Shown here: piece by piece, positions 33,993-43,322 of the stretch
Layout of the letters: each line of letters begins with the position of its first letter
Position numbering within the stretch: position 1 is the first letter of the stretch
NCBI GenBank assembly: GCA_021155205.1
Contig: JAJNPS010000021.1
Span: 368,226 to 432,225, forward strand
Reading direction: 5' to 3'
From: Rhodobacterales bacterium
GTDB lineage: Bacteria > Pseudomonadota > Alphaproteobacteria > Rhodobacterales > Rhodobacteraceae
Length of the DNA: 64,000 nt
The notes under the pieces: model-generated
Told to the model about the DNA's origin: nothing
The model's database searches: none
Seen by the model: only the letters and a program-made list of their open reading frames with translations
Program-made: the position numbers and the translations under genes

Positions 33993-35150
33993 ATGAGACT
34001 ACTCAGAACGATGGGCACCTCGGCGCTTGTCATGTTGACCGCCGTGGCACCCGTAATGGCGCAAGTCACCGCAATCGGTGCCCCGGAGGGCCAGGTCAAC
34101 ATCGTCGCCTGGGCCGGCTACATCGAGCGCGGCGAGACCGACAAGGCCTTCGACTGGGTGACAAAGTTCGAGGCCGACACCGGCTGCAAGGTCAACGTCA
34201 AGACCGCCGGCACCTCGGACGAGATGGTCGCCCTGATGAACGAGGGCGGCTTCGACCTCGTCACCGCCTCCGGGGATGCCAGCCTCCGCCTGATCGCCGG
34301 TGACCGGGTGCAGCCGATCAACATCGACCTGATCCCGTCCTGGTCCACCGTCGACGACCGCATGAAGGACGCGCCCTGGTATACGGTCGGCGGCGTCCGT
34401 TACGGCGTGCCCTACATGTGGGGCCCGAACGTGCTGATGTACAACACCGAGGTTTTCCCCGAACCGCCGACCTCGTGGAATGTCGTCTTCGAGGAAATGA
34501 CCCTGCCCGACGGCAAGTCGAACAAGGGCCGGGTGCAGGCCTATGATGGCCCGATCTACGTGGCCGATGCCGCGCAATACCTGATGGCAACCAAGCCCGA
34601 ACTGGGCATCACCTCGCCCTACGAGCTGAACGAGGACCAGTACAAGGCGGCGCTCGACCTTTTGCGCGTGCAGCGCACGCTGGTCAGCCGCTACTGGCAC
34701 GACGCCTTCATCCAGATGGACGATTTCAAGAACGAGGGCGTGGTTGCCTCGGGGTCCTGGCCGTTCCAGGTGAACTTGCTGAAGGCCGAGGGTCTGCCGA
34801 TCGCTTCGACCATTCCGAAGGAAGGGGCTACGGGCTGGGCCGACACCACGATGATGGCGGTGGACGCGGCGAACCCGAACTGTTCGTATCTGTGGATGGA
34901 GCATTCGCTGTCCTCGAACCTGCAGTCTGACCTGTCGGTCTGGTTCGGGGCCAACCCCTCGGTCCCCGCCGCCTGCACCGACGGGCGCGGAATGGCGACT
35001 GCGGAAAGCTGCAAGACCAACGGCATGGATGATTTTGACAAGATCCGCTTCTGGACCACGCCGGTCTCGAACTGCTCGCAGGGCGACGGGGCCTGTGTGC
35101 CCTATTACCGCTGGGTGTCGGACTACATCGGCGTGATTGGCGGGCGCTGA
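33993..35150 (+). CDS. Polyamine-type ABC transporter, periplasmic binding protein
   Basis: A 385-residue binding protein of the PotD/PotF class with a signal peptide to about residue 23 (VAPVMAQ). Typical segments are VNIVAWAGYIERG, GGFDLVTASGDASLRLI and GVRYGVPYMWGPNVLMYN. It delivers a ligand, probably putrescine, spermidine or a related cation, to the permeases encoded downstream. It is separated from the ATPase gene by a hairpin repeat. Confidence 0.88.
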   Translation: MRLLRTMGTSALVMLTAVAPVMAQVTAIGAPEGQVNIVAWAGYIERGETDKAFDWVTKFEADTGCKVNVKTAGTSDEMVALMNEGGFDLVTASGDASLRLIAGDRVQPINIDLIPSWSTVDDRMKDAPWYTVGGVRYGVPYMWGPNVLMYNTEVFPEPPTSWNVVFEEMTLPDGKSNKGRVQAYDGPIYVADAAQYLMATKPELGITSPYELNEDQYKAALDLLRVQRTLVSRYWHDAFIQMDDFKNEGVVASGSWPFQVNLLKAEGLPIASTIPKEGATGWADTTMMAVDAANPNCSYLWMEHSLSSNLQSDLSVWFGANPSVPAACTDGRGMATAESCKTNGMDDFDKIRFWTTPVSNCSQGDGACVPYYRWVSDYIGVIGGR

Positions 35151-35160
35151 TCGCAACATC

Positions 35161-35224
35161 GTAGGGTGCGCATTCATTGCGCACCTTTCTCCAGCCAGCG
35201 GTGCGCAATGAATACGCACCCTAC
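35161..35224. repeat. GTAGGGTGCG hairpin repeat inside the polyamine operon
   Basis: Arms at 35161-35185 and 35200-35224 are inverted copies matching at 24 of 25 bases around a 14-base loop. It shares the outer GTAGGG and internal TTCA with the element at 8303. It sits between the binding-protein stop and the ATPase start, where it may protect the upstream mRNA or reduce expression of the downstream genes. Confidence 0.85.
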
Positions 35225-35233
35225 GGATTTCCC

Positions 35234-36229
35234 ATGCCCCCCGCTGTCGAATTTTCCAACGTCTCCCGCCATTTCGGCACCGTGCGCGCCGTCGATGGCG
35301 TCGACCTGACAATCGCTGAAGGGTCTTTCTTCGCGATGCTGGGCCCCTCCGGCTCGGGCAAGACCACCTGCCTGCGGCTGATCTCGGGCTTTGAGAAACC
35401 CACCGGCGGCGCGATCCGCATCTTCGGCGAGGATGTCTCGAACACCCCGCCGCATCTGCGCAACGTGAACACGGTGTTCCAGGACTATGCGCTTTTCCCG
35501 CACATGAACGTGCGTGACAATGTGGGTTACGGATTGATGGTGAAGGGTATGGGTCGCGCCGCCCGCCATGCCAGGACCGAAGAAATGCTGGCACTGGTGC
35601 ATCTTGAGGCCTACGGCGCCCGCAAGCCCGCGCAACTGTCGGGTGGTCAGCGCCAGCGCGTCGCCCTGGCGCGGGCGCTGGTCAACGAACCCCGGGTTCT
35701 CCTTCTGGACGAACCGCTCGGTGCCCTCGACCTGAAGTTGCGCGAGGCGATGCAGGACGAGTTGAAGACCCTGCAGCAGCGACTTGGCATCACCTTTGTC
35801 TTTGTCACCCACGACCAGGGCGAGGCGCTGTCCATGGCCGACAGCCTGGCGGTGTTCAACGACGGCAAGATCGCACAGATCGGCACGCCCGCCGATGTCT
35901 ATGCGCGCCCCAGGACAAGATTTGTCGCGGATTTCGTCGGCTCGTCGAATGTTCTTCCGCCAGACATCACGCGCGCATTGGGCGGACCGGCGGCCTGGTC
36001 GTCGCTGCGCCCCGAGACCCTGCGGCTTGCGCCAACGCACGGGGCGCTGCTGTCCGGACCCGTGACCGGCACCCGGTTTCTTGGGGCCGGAACGCGGGCC
36101 ACCATTGCCGCTTATGGCACCGAGATCGCCCTGCTGGTTCCTGCCGGGCAACCAGTTCCCGCACAGGGCGAAACGGTTGGCCTCGCGTTTGAACCCAGCG
36201 CCCTGCATGTGATGGAGGACGAGGCGTGA
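35234..36229 (+). CDS. potA: Polyamine-type ABC transporter, ATP-binding protein (PotA-like)
   Basis: A 331-residue ATPase: Walker A GPSGSGKT (37-44), Q-loop FQDYALFP, signature LSGGQRQR, Walker B LLLDEPLGALD, H-loop VTHDQ, then a C-terminal TOBE domain. It powers import in the Pot-type system. The ATG at 35234 lies right after the repeat; an in-frame start at 35177 would translate the repeat and is rejected. Overlaps the permease gene by four bases. Confidence 0.92.
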   Translation: MPPAVEFSNVSRHFGTVRAVDGVDLTIAEGSFFAMLGPSGSGKTTCLRLISGFEKPTGGAIRIFGEDVSNTPPHLRNVNTVFQDYALFPHMNVRDNVGYGLMVKGMGRAARHARTEEMLALVHLEAYGARKPAQLSGGQRQRVALARALVNEPRVLLLDEPLGALDLKLREAMQDELKTLQQRLGITFVFVTHDQGEALSMADSLAVFNDGKIAQIGTPADVYARPRTRFVADFVGSSNVLPPDITRALGGPAAWSSLRPETLRLAPTHGALLSGPVTGTRFLGAGTRATIAAYGTEIALLVPAGQPVPAQGETVGLAFEPSALHVMEDEA

Positions 36230-37161
36230 CCCCCGCCGTCTTTGCCGAACGCGGGATTGCGAACCGTCTGACCGGGGTTTTCTGGCGGCGGCCGAACCTT
36301 TTGCTGATCCTGCTGATCACCCCGCCGCTGATCTGGCTGGGGCTGGTCTATCTGGGATCGCTGGCGGCGCTGCTGCTGCAATCTTTCTATTCCATCGACG
36401 AGTTTTCCGGCGTGGTGAAAGAGGAGTTTACCCTCAAAACCTATGCCGAACTTTTCCGCGCGCAGAATCTCGACATCATTGTGCGGACTTTGCTGATGTC
36501 GGTTTCGGTAACACTGGCCTGCGCCGTGCTTGCGTTCCCCGTTGCCTATTTCGCCGCCCGCCATGCCAGGGGCCGCTGGAAGGCTGCGTTCTATCTGGGC
36601 GTCATGCTGCCCCTGTGGTCCAGCTATCTGGTCAAGGTCTATGCCTGGAAACTGATCCTGGCCAAGGAAGGCATCGTGACCTGGGTGACGGATGCCACGG
36701 GAACAGGCTTCATCATCAATGGCCTTTTGTCGATCCCCGGCATCGGGGGCAATTCGCTGTCAACCAGTTTCATCGGCACCTTTGTCGTCTTTGTCTATGT
36801 CTGGCTGCCCTACATGATCCTGCCGATGCAGGCGGCGCTGGAGCGGGTGGCCGGTTCCATGCTGGAGGCGTCAGCGGATCTGGGCGCGACCAAGGCGCAG
36901 ACCTTTCGCACGGTGATCCTGCCCCTGGCCCTGCCTGGTGTCATCGCGGGGTCGATCTTCACCTTTTCGCTTACCCTGGGCGACTACATCATCCCGCAAA
37001 TCATCGGAAATTCGGCGCGGTTCATCGGGTTGACGGTCTATCAGTTGCAGGGCACGGCCGGAAACACGCCGCTGGCCGCAGCCTTTGCGGTGGTGCCTAT
37101 CCTGATCATGCTGGTCTATCTGACGCTGGCCAAGCGCGCGGGGGCATTCGATGCTCTCTGA
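36226..37161 (+). CDS. potB: Polyamine-type ABC permease (PotB-like)
   Basis: A 311-residue inner-membrane permease with about six helices and the EAA-loop ASADLGATKAQTFRTVILPLALPG near residue 215 that docks on the ATPase. It forms the channel with the next permease. Its stop lies 11 bases inside that gene. Confidence 0.9.
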   Translation: MTPAVFAERGIANRLTGVFWRRPNLLLILLITPPLIWLGLVYLGSLAALLLQSFYSIDEFSGVVKEEFTLKTYAELFRAQNLDIIVRTLLMSVSVTLACAVLAFPVAYFAARHARGRWKAAFYLGVMLPLWSSYLVKVYAWKLILAKEGIVTWVTDATGTGFIINGLLSIPGIGGNSLSTSFIGTFVVFVYVWLPYMILPMQAALERVAGSMLEASADLGATKAQTFRTVILPLALPGVIAGSIFTFSLTLGDYIIPQIIGNSARFIGLTVYQLQGTAGNTPLAAAFAVVPILIMLVYLTLAKRAGAFDAL

Positions 37162-37969
37162 CCGCGCATCCTGGGGGTTGAAGATCGCGGCCGTTGGCGG
37201 GCTGTTGTTTCTGCATCTGCCGATCCTGCTGATCTTTCTGTATGCCTTCACGACCGAAGAACGCACGTATCAGTTCCCGCCGCCCGGCCTGACGCTGGAC
37301 TGGTTCGGCGTCGCCTGGAACCGCGAGGACATCTGGCCGCCCTTGTACCTGTCGCTGCAGGTCGCAGCGATTTCGACCGCGCTGGCACTGGTACTGGGAA
37401 CGCTTGTCGCGGCCGCGATGGCACGGGCAAGGTTCTTCGGGCGGGATCAGATTTCGCTCTTGATCCTGCTGCCGATCGCGCTGCCCGGCGTCATCACCGG
37501 CATGTCGCTGCGGTCGGCCTTTGGCGTGATGGACATCCCCTTTTCCACCTGGACGATCATCCTTGGCCACGCGACCTTTTGTATCGTCATCGTCTACAAC
37601 AACGCCGTGGCGCGGTTCCGGCGGCTGTCGGGGGGCATACTCGAGGCGTCGGCGGATCTGGGCGCGAACAGCTTCCAGACCTTTCGCCATGTGCTGTTGC
37701 CCAACCTCGGCTCGGCGCTCCTGGCGGGCGGGATGCTGGCCTTCGCGCTGTCCTTCGACGAGGTGATCGTGACGACCTTTACCGCAGGGCAGCAGTCAAC
37801 CCTGCCGATCTGGATGCTGAACGAACTGGTCCGGCCCCGGCAGCGACCCGTGACCAACGTGGTGGCGATCATCGTCTTTGCCGCAACCTTCCTGCCGATC
37901 CTTGCGGCCTATTACCTGACCCGCGGCGGGTCAGAGACAAGCGCTGTTCTGACCCCCCCCTCCCGTTGA
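37151..37969 (+). CDS. potC: Polyamine-type ABC permease (PotC-like)
   Basis: A 272-residue permease with about six helices and the EAA-loop ASADLGANSFQTFRHVLLPNLG near residue 162. Last gene of the four-gene transporter operon. No terminator is evident after it; an acetyltransferase remnant follows. Confidence 0.9.
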   Translation: MLSDRASWGLKIAAVGGLLFLHLPILLIFLYAFTTEERTYQFPPPGLTLDWFGVAWNREDIWPPLYLSLQVAAISTALALVLGTLVAAAMARARFFGRDQISLLILLPIALPGVITGMSLRSAFGVMDIPFSTWTIILGHATFCIVIVYNNAVARFRRLSGGILEASADLGANSFQTFRHVLLPNLGSALLAGGMLAFALSFDEVIVTTFTAGQQSTLPIWMLNELVRPRQRPVTNVVAIIVFAATFLPILAAYYLTRGGSETSAVLTPPSR

Positions 37970-38000
37970 ATCTGCAAGCCGCGATGCCGCCGGTCCTAGG

Positions 38001-38135
38001 GATTTGTACGGTAGTGGCCTTGGGACCGAGGGCGCCGCGTCGGCCTACTGGCCGACGCAGGATTTCAACGCCACCGCGCGTCTGCATTATAACCGGATCG
38101 CGCGAAAGACGCCTTTCATCGTCTGTCGCCGCTAA
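38001..38135 (+). pseudogene. C-terminal remnant of a GNAT acetyltransferase
   Basis: The frame from 38001 to the TAA at 38133 reads DLYGSGLGTEG, then YWPTQDFNATARLHYNRIA and KTPFIVCRR. The YWxTQxFNATAR-LY-R-A-TPFI ending is that of a family of small GNAT N-acetyltransferases. No start codon and no acetyl-CoA-binding core precede it, so only the last 44 or so codons survive. Its stop overlaps the putR stop on the other strand. Family recognition is from memory of the motif. Confidence 0.55.
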
Positions 38136-38590
38136 CCCTCCTTTACCGCCTCCATCGCCACATAGGTCGAGGTGGAGGCGACATGGGGCAGCGCGGACAA
38201 CCCCTCGGCCAGCACACGGCGATAGGTCAGGATATCCGCAGTTCTGACTTTCAACAGATAGTCGAACCGCGACGCGATCATGTGGCACTCCTCGACTTCG
38301 GGGATCAGCCGCACCGCGCGGTTGAACGCCTGCAGCGCCGCCTCGCGGGTGTCCGACAGTTTCACCTCGACAAAGGCGACATGCGCGAGGCCCATCCGTA
38401 CCCGGTCCAGCACGGCGCGATAGCCGGTGATGACGCCCGCCTGTTCCAGCCGTTTCAGCCGGGCCTGGGTCGGCGATTTCGACAGCCCGATCCGGCGTGA
38501 CAATTCGGTCGCCGACATCCGCCCGTCCTGCGCCAGTTCCTCCAGAATCGCCGCATCAATCCGATCAAAGGCTGCGCCATCCGTTTGCAT
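38132..38590 (-). CDS. putR: Lrp/AsnC-family regulator of putA (PutR)
   Basis: A 152-residue Lrp-type protein: helix-turn-helix with MSATELSRRIGLSKSPTQARLKRLE (about 25-49), then a RAM/ligand domain with ECHMIASRFDYLLKVRT. It is divergent from putA with 107 bp between. In Rhodobacter, Rhizobium and others this arrangement encodes PutR, which activates putA in response to proline; the same is inferred here. Confidence 0.85.
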   Translation of the reverse strand: MQTDGAAFDRIDAAILEELAQDGRMSATELSRRIGLSKSPTQARLKRLEQAGVITGYRAVLDRVRMGLAHVAFVEVKLSDTREAALQAFNRAVRLIPEVEECHMIASRFDYLLKVRTADILTYRRVLAEGLSALPHVASTSTYVAMEAVKEG

Positions 38591-38697
38591 CGCCTAACTC
38601 CACGTTTTCAGTTGATTTGACTTCACGGCATCACATCTTCAGGACAACAGCCTGCCCGTCCCTCTGTATCATGGGCGAAAGCGCAGGGAGACTCTAG

Positions 38698-41600
38698 ATG
38701 ATCCGCACCTCAGTCACACCCTGGGACATCATCGCCCACCACTCCCTGACCGATGAGGCAACTCTCGTCCGTTCATTGATCGCCGAAGTTGCGCTCGACC
38801 CCGGCACCCGTGCCCGCATCGCGGCCAGCGGGGCCGATCTCGTCGCCCGCATCCGCGCCAGCGCCAAGCCGGGGTTGATGGAGGTGTTTCTTGCCGAATA
38901 CGGCCTGTCGACCGACGAAGGCATCGCGCTCATGTGCCTGGCCGAGGCGCTGTTGCGTGTCCCCGACCCCGACACCATGGACGCCCTGATCGAGGACAAG
39001 ATCGCGCCAAGTGACTGGGGCCGCCACCTCGGGAAATCCGCCTCATCCCTTGTGAACGCCTCCACCTGGGCGCTGATGCTGACCGGCCGCGTGCTGGACG
39101 ACCGCGAACCCGGCGTCGTCGGCCACCTGAAAGCCGCCGTGAAACGTCTGGGCGAGCCTGTCATCCGCACCGCCGTCACCCGCGCGATGAAGGAGATGGG
39201 GCGCAACTTCGTGCTGGGCGAAACCATCGACCTTGCAATGAAACGCGCCCGCGACCTCGAATCCCGAGGCTACACCTACAGCTACGACATGCTGGGTGAG
39301 GCCGCGCGCACCGAGGCCGATGCCCGCCGCTATCACCTGTCCTATTCCGCCGCGATCACCGCAATCGCCAAGGCCGCCACGACCGGCGACATCCGCACCA
39401 ATCCCGGCATTTCGGTGAAACTTAGCGCGCTCCATCCCCGCTACGAGGTCGCCAAACGCGCCCGCGTGATGGAGGAACTGGCCCCCCGCGTCCGCGCCCT
39501 CGCAGGTCTGGCCAAAGCCGCAGGTCTGGGCTTCAACATCGACGCGGAAGAAGCCGACCGCCTCACCCTGTCGCTGGAGGTCATCGAAGCCGTCCTCTCC
39601 GATCCGGCGCTCAAGGGCTGGGACGGGTTCGGCGTCGTCGTGCAGGCTTACGGTCGCAGGGCAGGGGCCGTCATCGACTGGCTTTATGCGCTGTCCGTCA
39701 AACTTGACCGCAGGATCATGGTCCGCCTCGTCAAGGGCGCCTATTGGGACGCCGAGGTGAAACGTGCCCAGGTCCTTGGCCTGACCTCTTTCCCGGTCTT
39801 CACCCGCAAACAGGCCACCGATGTCAGCTACATCGCGAACGCCAAGAAACTGCTGGCAATGACAGACCGCATCTATCCGCAATTCGCCACCCACAACGCC
39901 CATACGGTGGCTGCCATCCTCGACATGGGTGCCGACAAGGGCCATTATGAATTCCAACGCCTGCACGGCATGGGCGAGCGCCTGCATGACATCGTGCATG
40001 ACGATCACGGCACAAGCTGCCGCATCTATGCGCCGGTCGGCGCGCATCGCGATCTGTTGGCCTACCTCGTGCGTCGCCTCTTGGAGAACGGGGCAAACTC
40101 CAGCTTCGTCAACCAGATCGTCGATGCCGACGTGCCGCCCGCCGTGGTCGCCGCCTGTCCGCTGACGGCGATGGAGGACATCACCGCCATCGCCAACCCC
40201 GCCATCCCCGCCGGTCCCGCCCTGTTCGGCACCCGCCGGAACGCCAAGGGCTGGGATCTGACCGACGCCGCCGACCTGAGTGCCATTGAGGCCGCCCGCG
40301 CCCCCTTTGCCGCCCACATCTTCGAGGGCGGCCCGCGTCTGGCTGGCCCCGTCACCGGCGACAAGCGCCTCGGGCTCGCCAACCCCGCCACTGGCGCGCT
40401 GGTCGGCCATGTCGTCACTGCCGCCACCAACGACGCCGAAACCGCCCTTTCCACCGCCACCCGCTGGGACGCCCCCGCCAGCACACGCAGCGATGTCCTC
40501 CGCCGCGCCGCCGACCTCTATGAGGACAACTTCGGCCCGATCTTCGCGCTCCTGTCCCGCGAGGCGGGCAAATCCCTTGCCGATGCCATCAGCGAACTGC
40601 GCGAGGCGGTGGATTTCCTGCGCTACTACGCCGATGGCATCGCATCCCTTACCGACCCCGCGCGCGGCACCTTCGCCTGCATCTCCCCCTGGAACTTCCC
40701 CCTCGCCATCTTCTCCGGCCAGATCGCCGCAGCACTTGCCGCCGGCAATGCCGTCATCGCCAAACCCGCCGAGCAGACCCCGCTGATCGCCACGCTCGCC
40801 ACCGACCTCCTCCTCAAGGCAGGCGTCCCTGCCACCGCCCTGCAACTTCTTCCCGGCGACGGCACCGTTGGCGCGATGCTGACCAAGGACCCCCGCATCA
40901 AGGGTGTCGCCTTCACCGGCTCTACCGAAACCGCGCTGCGTATCCGCCGCTCGATGGCCGAACACCTCGACCCCACGGCCCCCCTCATCGCCGAAACCGG
41001 CGGCCTCAACGCCATGCTGGTGGACTCGACTGCTCTCCCCGAACAGGCCGTGCGCGACATTCTCGCCTCCAGCTTTCAATCCGCAGGCCAGCGCTGCTCC
41101 GCCCTCCGCTGCCTTTACGTGCAGGAAGACATTGCCGCCGCCGTCACCGAGATGCTCTACGGCGCCATGGACGAACTCGCCCTCGGCGACCCGTGGAGCC
41201 TTGCGACCGACGTCGGCCCCGTCATCGACGAAATGGCGCAATCCGGCATCCGCGACTACATCGCCGTCGCCCGGCACCAGGGCCGCGTGATGAAGGAAAT
41301 GACCGCCCCCACCACCGGCACATTCATCGCCCCGACCGTCATCCGCGTCAAAGGCATCGCCGACATGCCGCGCGAGATCTTCGGCCCCGTCCTCCACATC
41401 GCGACTTTCAAGGCGGGCGAGGAAATGAAGGTGGTCAATGCCGTCAACGCGACCGGCTACGGCCTGACCTTCGGCCTGCACACCCGGATCGACGACCGGG
41501 TGCAGGCGGTGGTCGACGCCCTTCATGTCGGCAACATCTATGTCAACCGCAACCAGATCGGCGCCGTCGTGGGCAGCCAGCCCTTCGGCGGCGAGGGGCT

Positions 41601-42138
41601 CTCCGGCACCGGGCCAAAGGCAGGCGGCCCGGACTACCTGCGCCGGTTCGTCACCAGCGCTGCCCCGCAATCCGAGGCCAGCGACCCCGACCTTCCCGAG
41701 GCCGACATCGCCCGCGCCCTCAAACCCTCGCAGCCCACCACCGAAATCGCCGCCCAGGTCCTGCCCGGCCCCACCGGAGAATCCAACCGCCTGACCGCCA
41801 GCGCCCGGCCAGCCGTCCTCTGCCTCGGCCCCGGCAAGGACGCCGCCCGCGCCCAGGCCGAAGCCATCCGCGCCCTGAGCGGCCAAGCCATCGAGGCCGC
41901 AGGCCTCCCCCCCCTCGCCCTGACCCGCCTCGAAGGCTTCTCCGCCGCCCTCTGGTGGGGCGACGAAGCCAGCGCCCGCACCCGCGCCCAGGCCCTCGCC
42001 GCGCGCAAAGGCCCCATCCTGCCCCTCATCTGCGACATGCCCGATGCGGCCCACGCCCTGATCCACCGCCACATCTGCATCGACACGACAGCGTCGGGCG
42101 GGAATGCGCAGCTTCTGGCAGAGGTCGGCCAATCCTGA
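38698..42138 (+). CDS. putA: Bifunctional proline dehydrogenase / P5C dehydrogenase PutA
   Basis: A 1146-residue enzyme converting proline to glutamate. The FAD-dependent proline dehydrogenase barrel spans about 60-480 (MVRLVKGAYWDAEVKRAQ, FATHNAHTV, RRLLENGANSSFVNQI). The aldehyde dehydrogenase spans about 520-1010 with ISPWNFPLAIF, AETGGLNAM and nucleophile Cys near 799 in SAGQRCSALRC. About 140 C-terminal residues form the tail of long-type PutA. There is no N-terminal ribbon-helix-helix, so PutA is not its own repressor, which fits control by PutR. Confidence 0.97.
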   Translation: MIRTSVTPWDIIAHHSLTDEATLVRSLIAEVALDPGTRARIAASGADLVARIRASAKPGLMEVFLAEYGLSTDEGIALMCLAEALLRVPDPDTMDALIEDKIAPSDWGRHLGKSASSLVNASTWALMLTGRVLDDREPGVVGHLKAAVKRLGEPVIRTAVTRAMKEMGRNFVLGETIDLAMKRARDLESRGYTYSYDMLGEAARTEADARRYHLSYSAAITAIAKAATTGDIRTNPGISVKLSALHPRYEVAKRARVMEELAPRVRALAGLAKAAGLGFNIDAEEADRLTLSLEVIEAVLSDPALKGWDGFGVVVQAYGRRAGAVIDWLYALSVKLDRRIMVRLVKGAYWDAEVKRAQVLGLTSFPVFTRKQATDVSYIANAKKLLAMTDRIYPQFATHNAHTVAAILDMGADKGHYEFQRLHGMGERLHDIVHDDHGTSCRIYAPVGAHRDLLAYLVRRLLENGANSSFVNQIVDADVPPAVVAACPLTAMEDITAIANPAIPAGPALFGTRRNAKGWDLTDAADLSAIEAARAPFAAHIFEGGPRLAGPVTGDKRLGLANPATGALVGHVVTAATNDAETALSTATRWDAPASTRSDVLRRAADLYEDNFGPIFALLSREAGKSLADAISELREAVDFLRYYADGIASLTDPARGTFACISPWNFPLAIFSGQIAAALAAGNAVIAKPAEQTPLIATLATDLLLKAGVPATALQLLPGDGTVGAMLTKDPRIKGVAFTGSTETALRIRRSMAEHLDPTAPLIAETGGLNAMLVDSTALPEQAVRDILASSFQSAGQRCSALRCLYVQEDIAAAVTEMLYGAMDELALGDPWSLATDVGPVIDEMAQSGIRDYIAVARHQGRVMKEMTAPTTGTFIAPTVIRVKGIADMPREIFGPVLHIATFKAGEEMKVVNAVNATGYGLTFGLHTRIDDRVQAVVDALHVGNIYVNRNQIGAVVGSQPFGGEGLSGTGPKAGGPDYLRRFVTSAAPQSEASDPDLPEADIARALKPSQPTTEIAAQVLPGPTGESNRLTASARPAVLCLGPGKDAARAQAEAIRALSGQAIEAAGLPPLALTRLEGFSAALWWGDEASARTRAQALAARKGPILPLICDMPDAAHALIHRHICIDTTASGGNAQLLAEVGQS

Positions 42139-42188
42139 CCTGAAAGGCAACTTGACCACCCCCACCGCATCGGCAACTCTGTCCCGCG

Positions 42189-42929
42189 ATGTTCCCGATC
42201 CGCGATCATAACCCCTCGGGGCGGCTGCCGATTGTCACCATCCTGTTGATCGCGATCAACATCCTGGTGTTCCTGTCCTATTTCCCGACCAATACCGAAA
42301 ACGGCATCAACCAGTTCATCTTCGACTGGGGCCTGATCCCGGCGCGGGTCATGGCGGGCTTTGGGTATGAGACGATCCTGACGTCTATGTTCCTGCATGG
42401 CGGCTGGATGCATCTGGCGGGAAACATGCTGTTCCTGTGGATTTTCGGCGACAATCTCGAGGACGCGCTGGGCCATGTCGGTTTCCTGCTCTTCTACCTC
42501 GCCTCGGGTATCGGGGCCGCCGCAGCACAGTCCGTCCTCGACCTGCAATCGGGCATCCCGATGGTCGGCGCGTCGGGTGCGATTGCAGGGGTCCTGGGCG
42601 GCTATCTGCTGCTGTTCCCAAAGGCCAGGGTCGACGTCCTTTTCATTTTCATCATCATCTTCCGCATCTTTCCGATCCCGGCCTGGATCGTGCTGGGCCT
42701 CTGGCTCGGGCTGCAGATATTCTCGGGCGTCTCGACGCCTTCGGATGCGGGCGGCGTCGCCTATTGGGCGCATGTCGGCGGGTTCGTCACGGGGCTGGTG
42801 TTGACGGTGCCGGTCTGGCTGCGACGGGGCGCGCAGGCGTTCTGGCAGAAAACCGGCGGCCACCCTCCCAACCCCGAGGCGGAGTACAGGCTGGGGAAAT
42901 CCTCCGTGCCCCGCGTACCCCGCCGCTAG
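42189..42929 (+). CDS. Rhomboid-family intramembrane serine protease
   Basis: A 246-residue membrane protein with about six helices. The rhomboid dyad is visible: Ser in GASGAIAG near residue 127 and His in YWAHVGGF near 194; HGGWMHLAGNMLFLWIFGDN is the family's second-helix motif. It cleaves transmembrane substrates, not identifiable here. A 51-bp dispersed repeat follows the stop. Confidence 0.92.
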   Translation: MFPIRDHNPSGRLPIVTILLIAINILVFLSYFPTNTENGINQFIFDWGLIPARVMAGFGYETILTSMFLHGGWMHLAGNMLFLWIFGDNLEDALGHVGFLLFYLASGIGAAAAQSVLDLQSGIPMVGASGAIAGVLGGYLLLFPKARVDVLFIFIIIFRIFPIPAWIVLGLWLGLQIFSGVSTPSDAGGVAYWAHVGGFVTGLVLTVPVWLRRGAQAFWQKTGGHPPNPEAEYRLGKSSVPRVPRR

Positions 42930-42939
42930 GCCACCAATA

Positions 42940-42990
42940 GAGAAGCGAGAGGATGGCCGACGCTTCTGACTGGGTTGGACAGACTCTGGC
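42940..42990. repeat. 51-bp dispersed repeat, copy 1
   Basis: Matches 60600-60650 at 47 of 51 positions. It contains AGAAGCG...CGCTTCT and a second possible stem, GGCCGAC...GGGTTGG. It lies between the rhomboid and rpmI genes. No protein function is evident. Confidence 0.8.
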
Positions 42991-43109
42991 CACGGGCACC
43001 GATCTTGCCCCTTGCGCCTTTGCATGACGCCGCCTATTAGGACGCCTTCTTACCCGCACGGCCGGCCAAAGTGGCATGCCGAGTCGTGCCTGAAACCACG
43101 GAGATGGAA

Positions 43110-43310
43110 ATGCCCAAGATGAAGACTAAATCGGCGGCGAAGAAGCGGTTCAGCTTCACGGCCTCCGGTCGGGCCAAGGCCGGCGTCGCCGGCAAGCGGC
43201 ACGGCATGATCAAGCGCACGACGAAATTCATTCGCGATGCTTCCGGCACGATGCTGCTGTCCGCCTCGGACACCAAGATCGTCAAGAAGTACATGCCCTA
43301 CGACCGGTAA
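43110..43310 (+). CDS. rpmI: 50S ribosomal protein L35
   Basis: A 66-residue basic protein starting MPKMKTKSAAKKRF and ending KKYMPYDR, typical L35. ATG 43110 has GGAG six bases upstream; an ATG at 43104 lies too close to it. It is 12 bp ahead of rplT, the usual pair; infC is not adjacent. Confidence 0.97.
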   Translation: MPKMKTKSAAKKRFSFTASGRAKAGVAGKRHGMIKRTTKFIRDASGTMLLSASDTKIVKKYMPYDR

Positions 43311-43322
43311 GGAGAGCACCCG

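Noticed and set aside
35177..35233. Upstream ATG for the polyamine ATPase
   Set aside because: It would translate the hairpin repeat into a non-conserved extension; homology begins at 35234.
39043..42165. 1040-codon minus-strand frame opposite putA
   Set aside because: Gly/Ala/Asp-rich shadow with no domain; putA on the plus strand accounts for the region.
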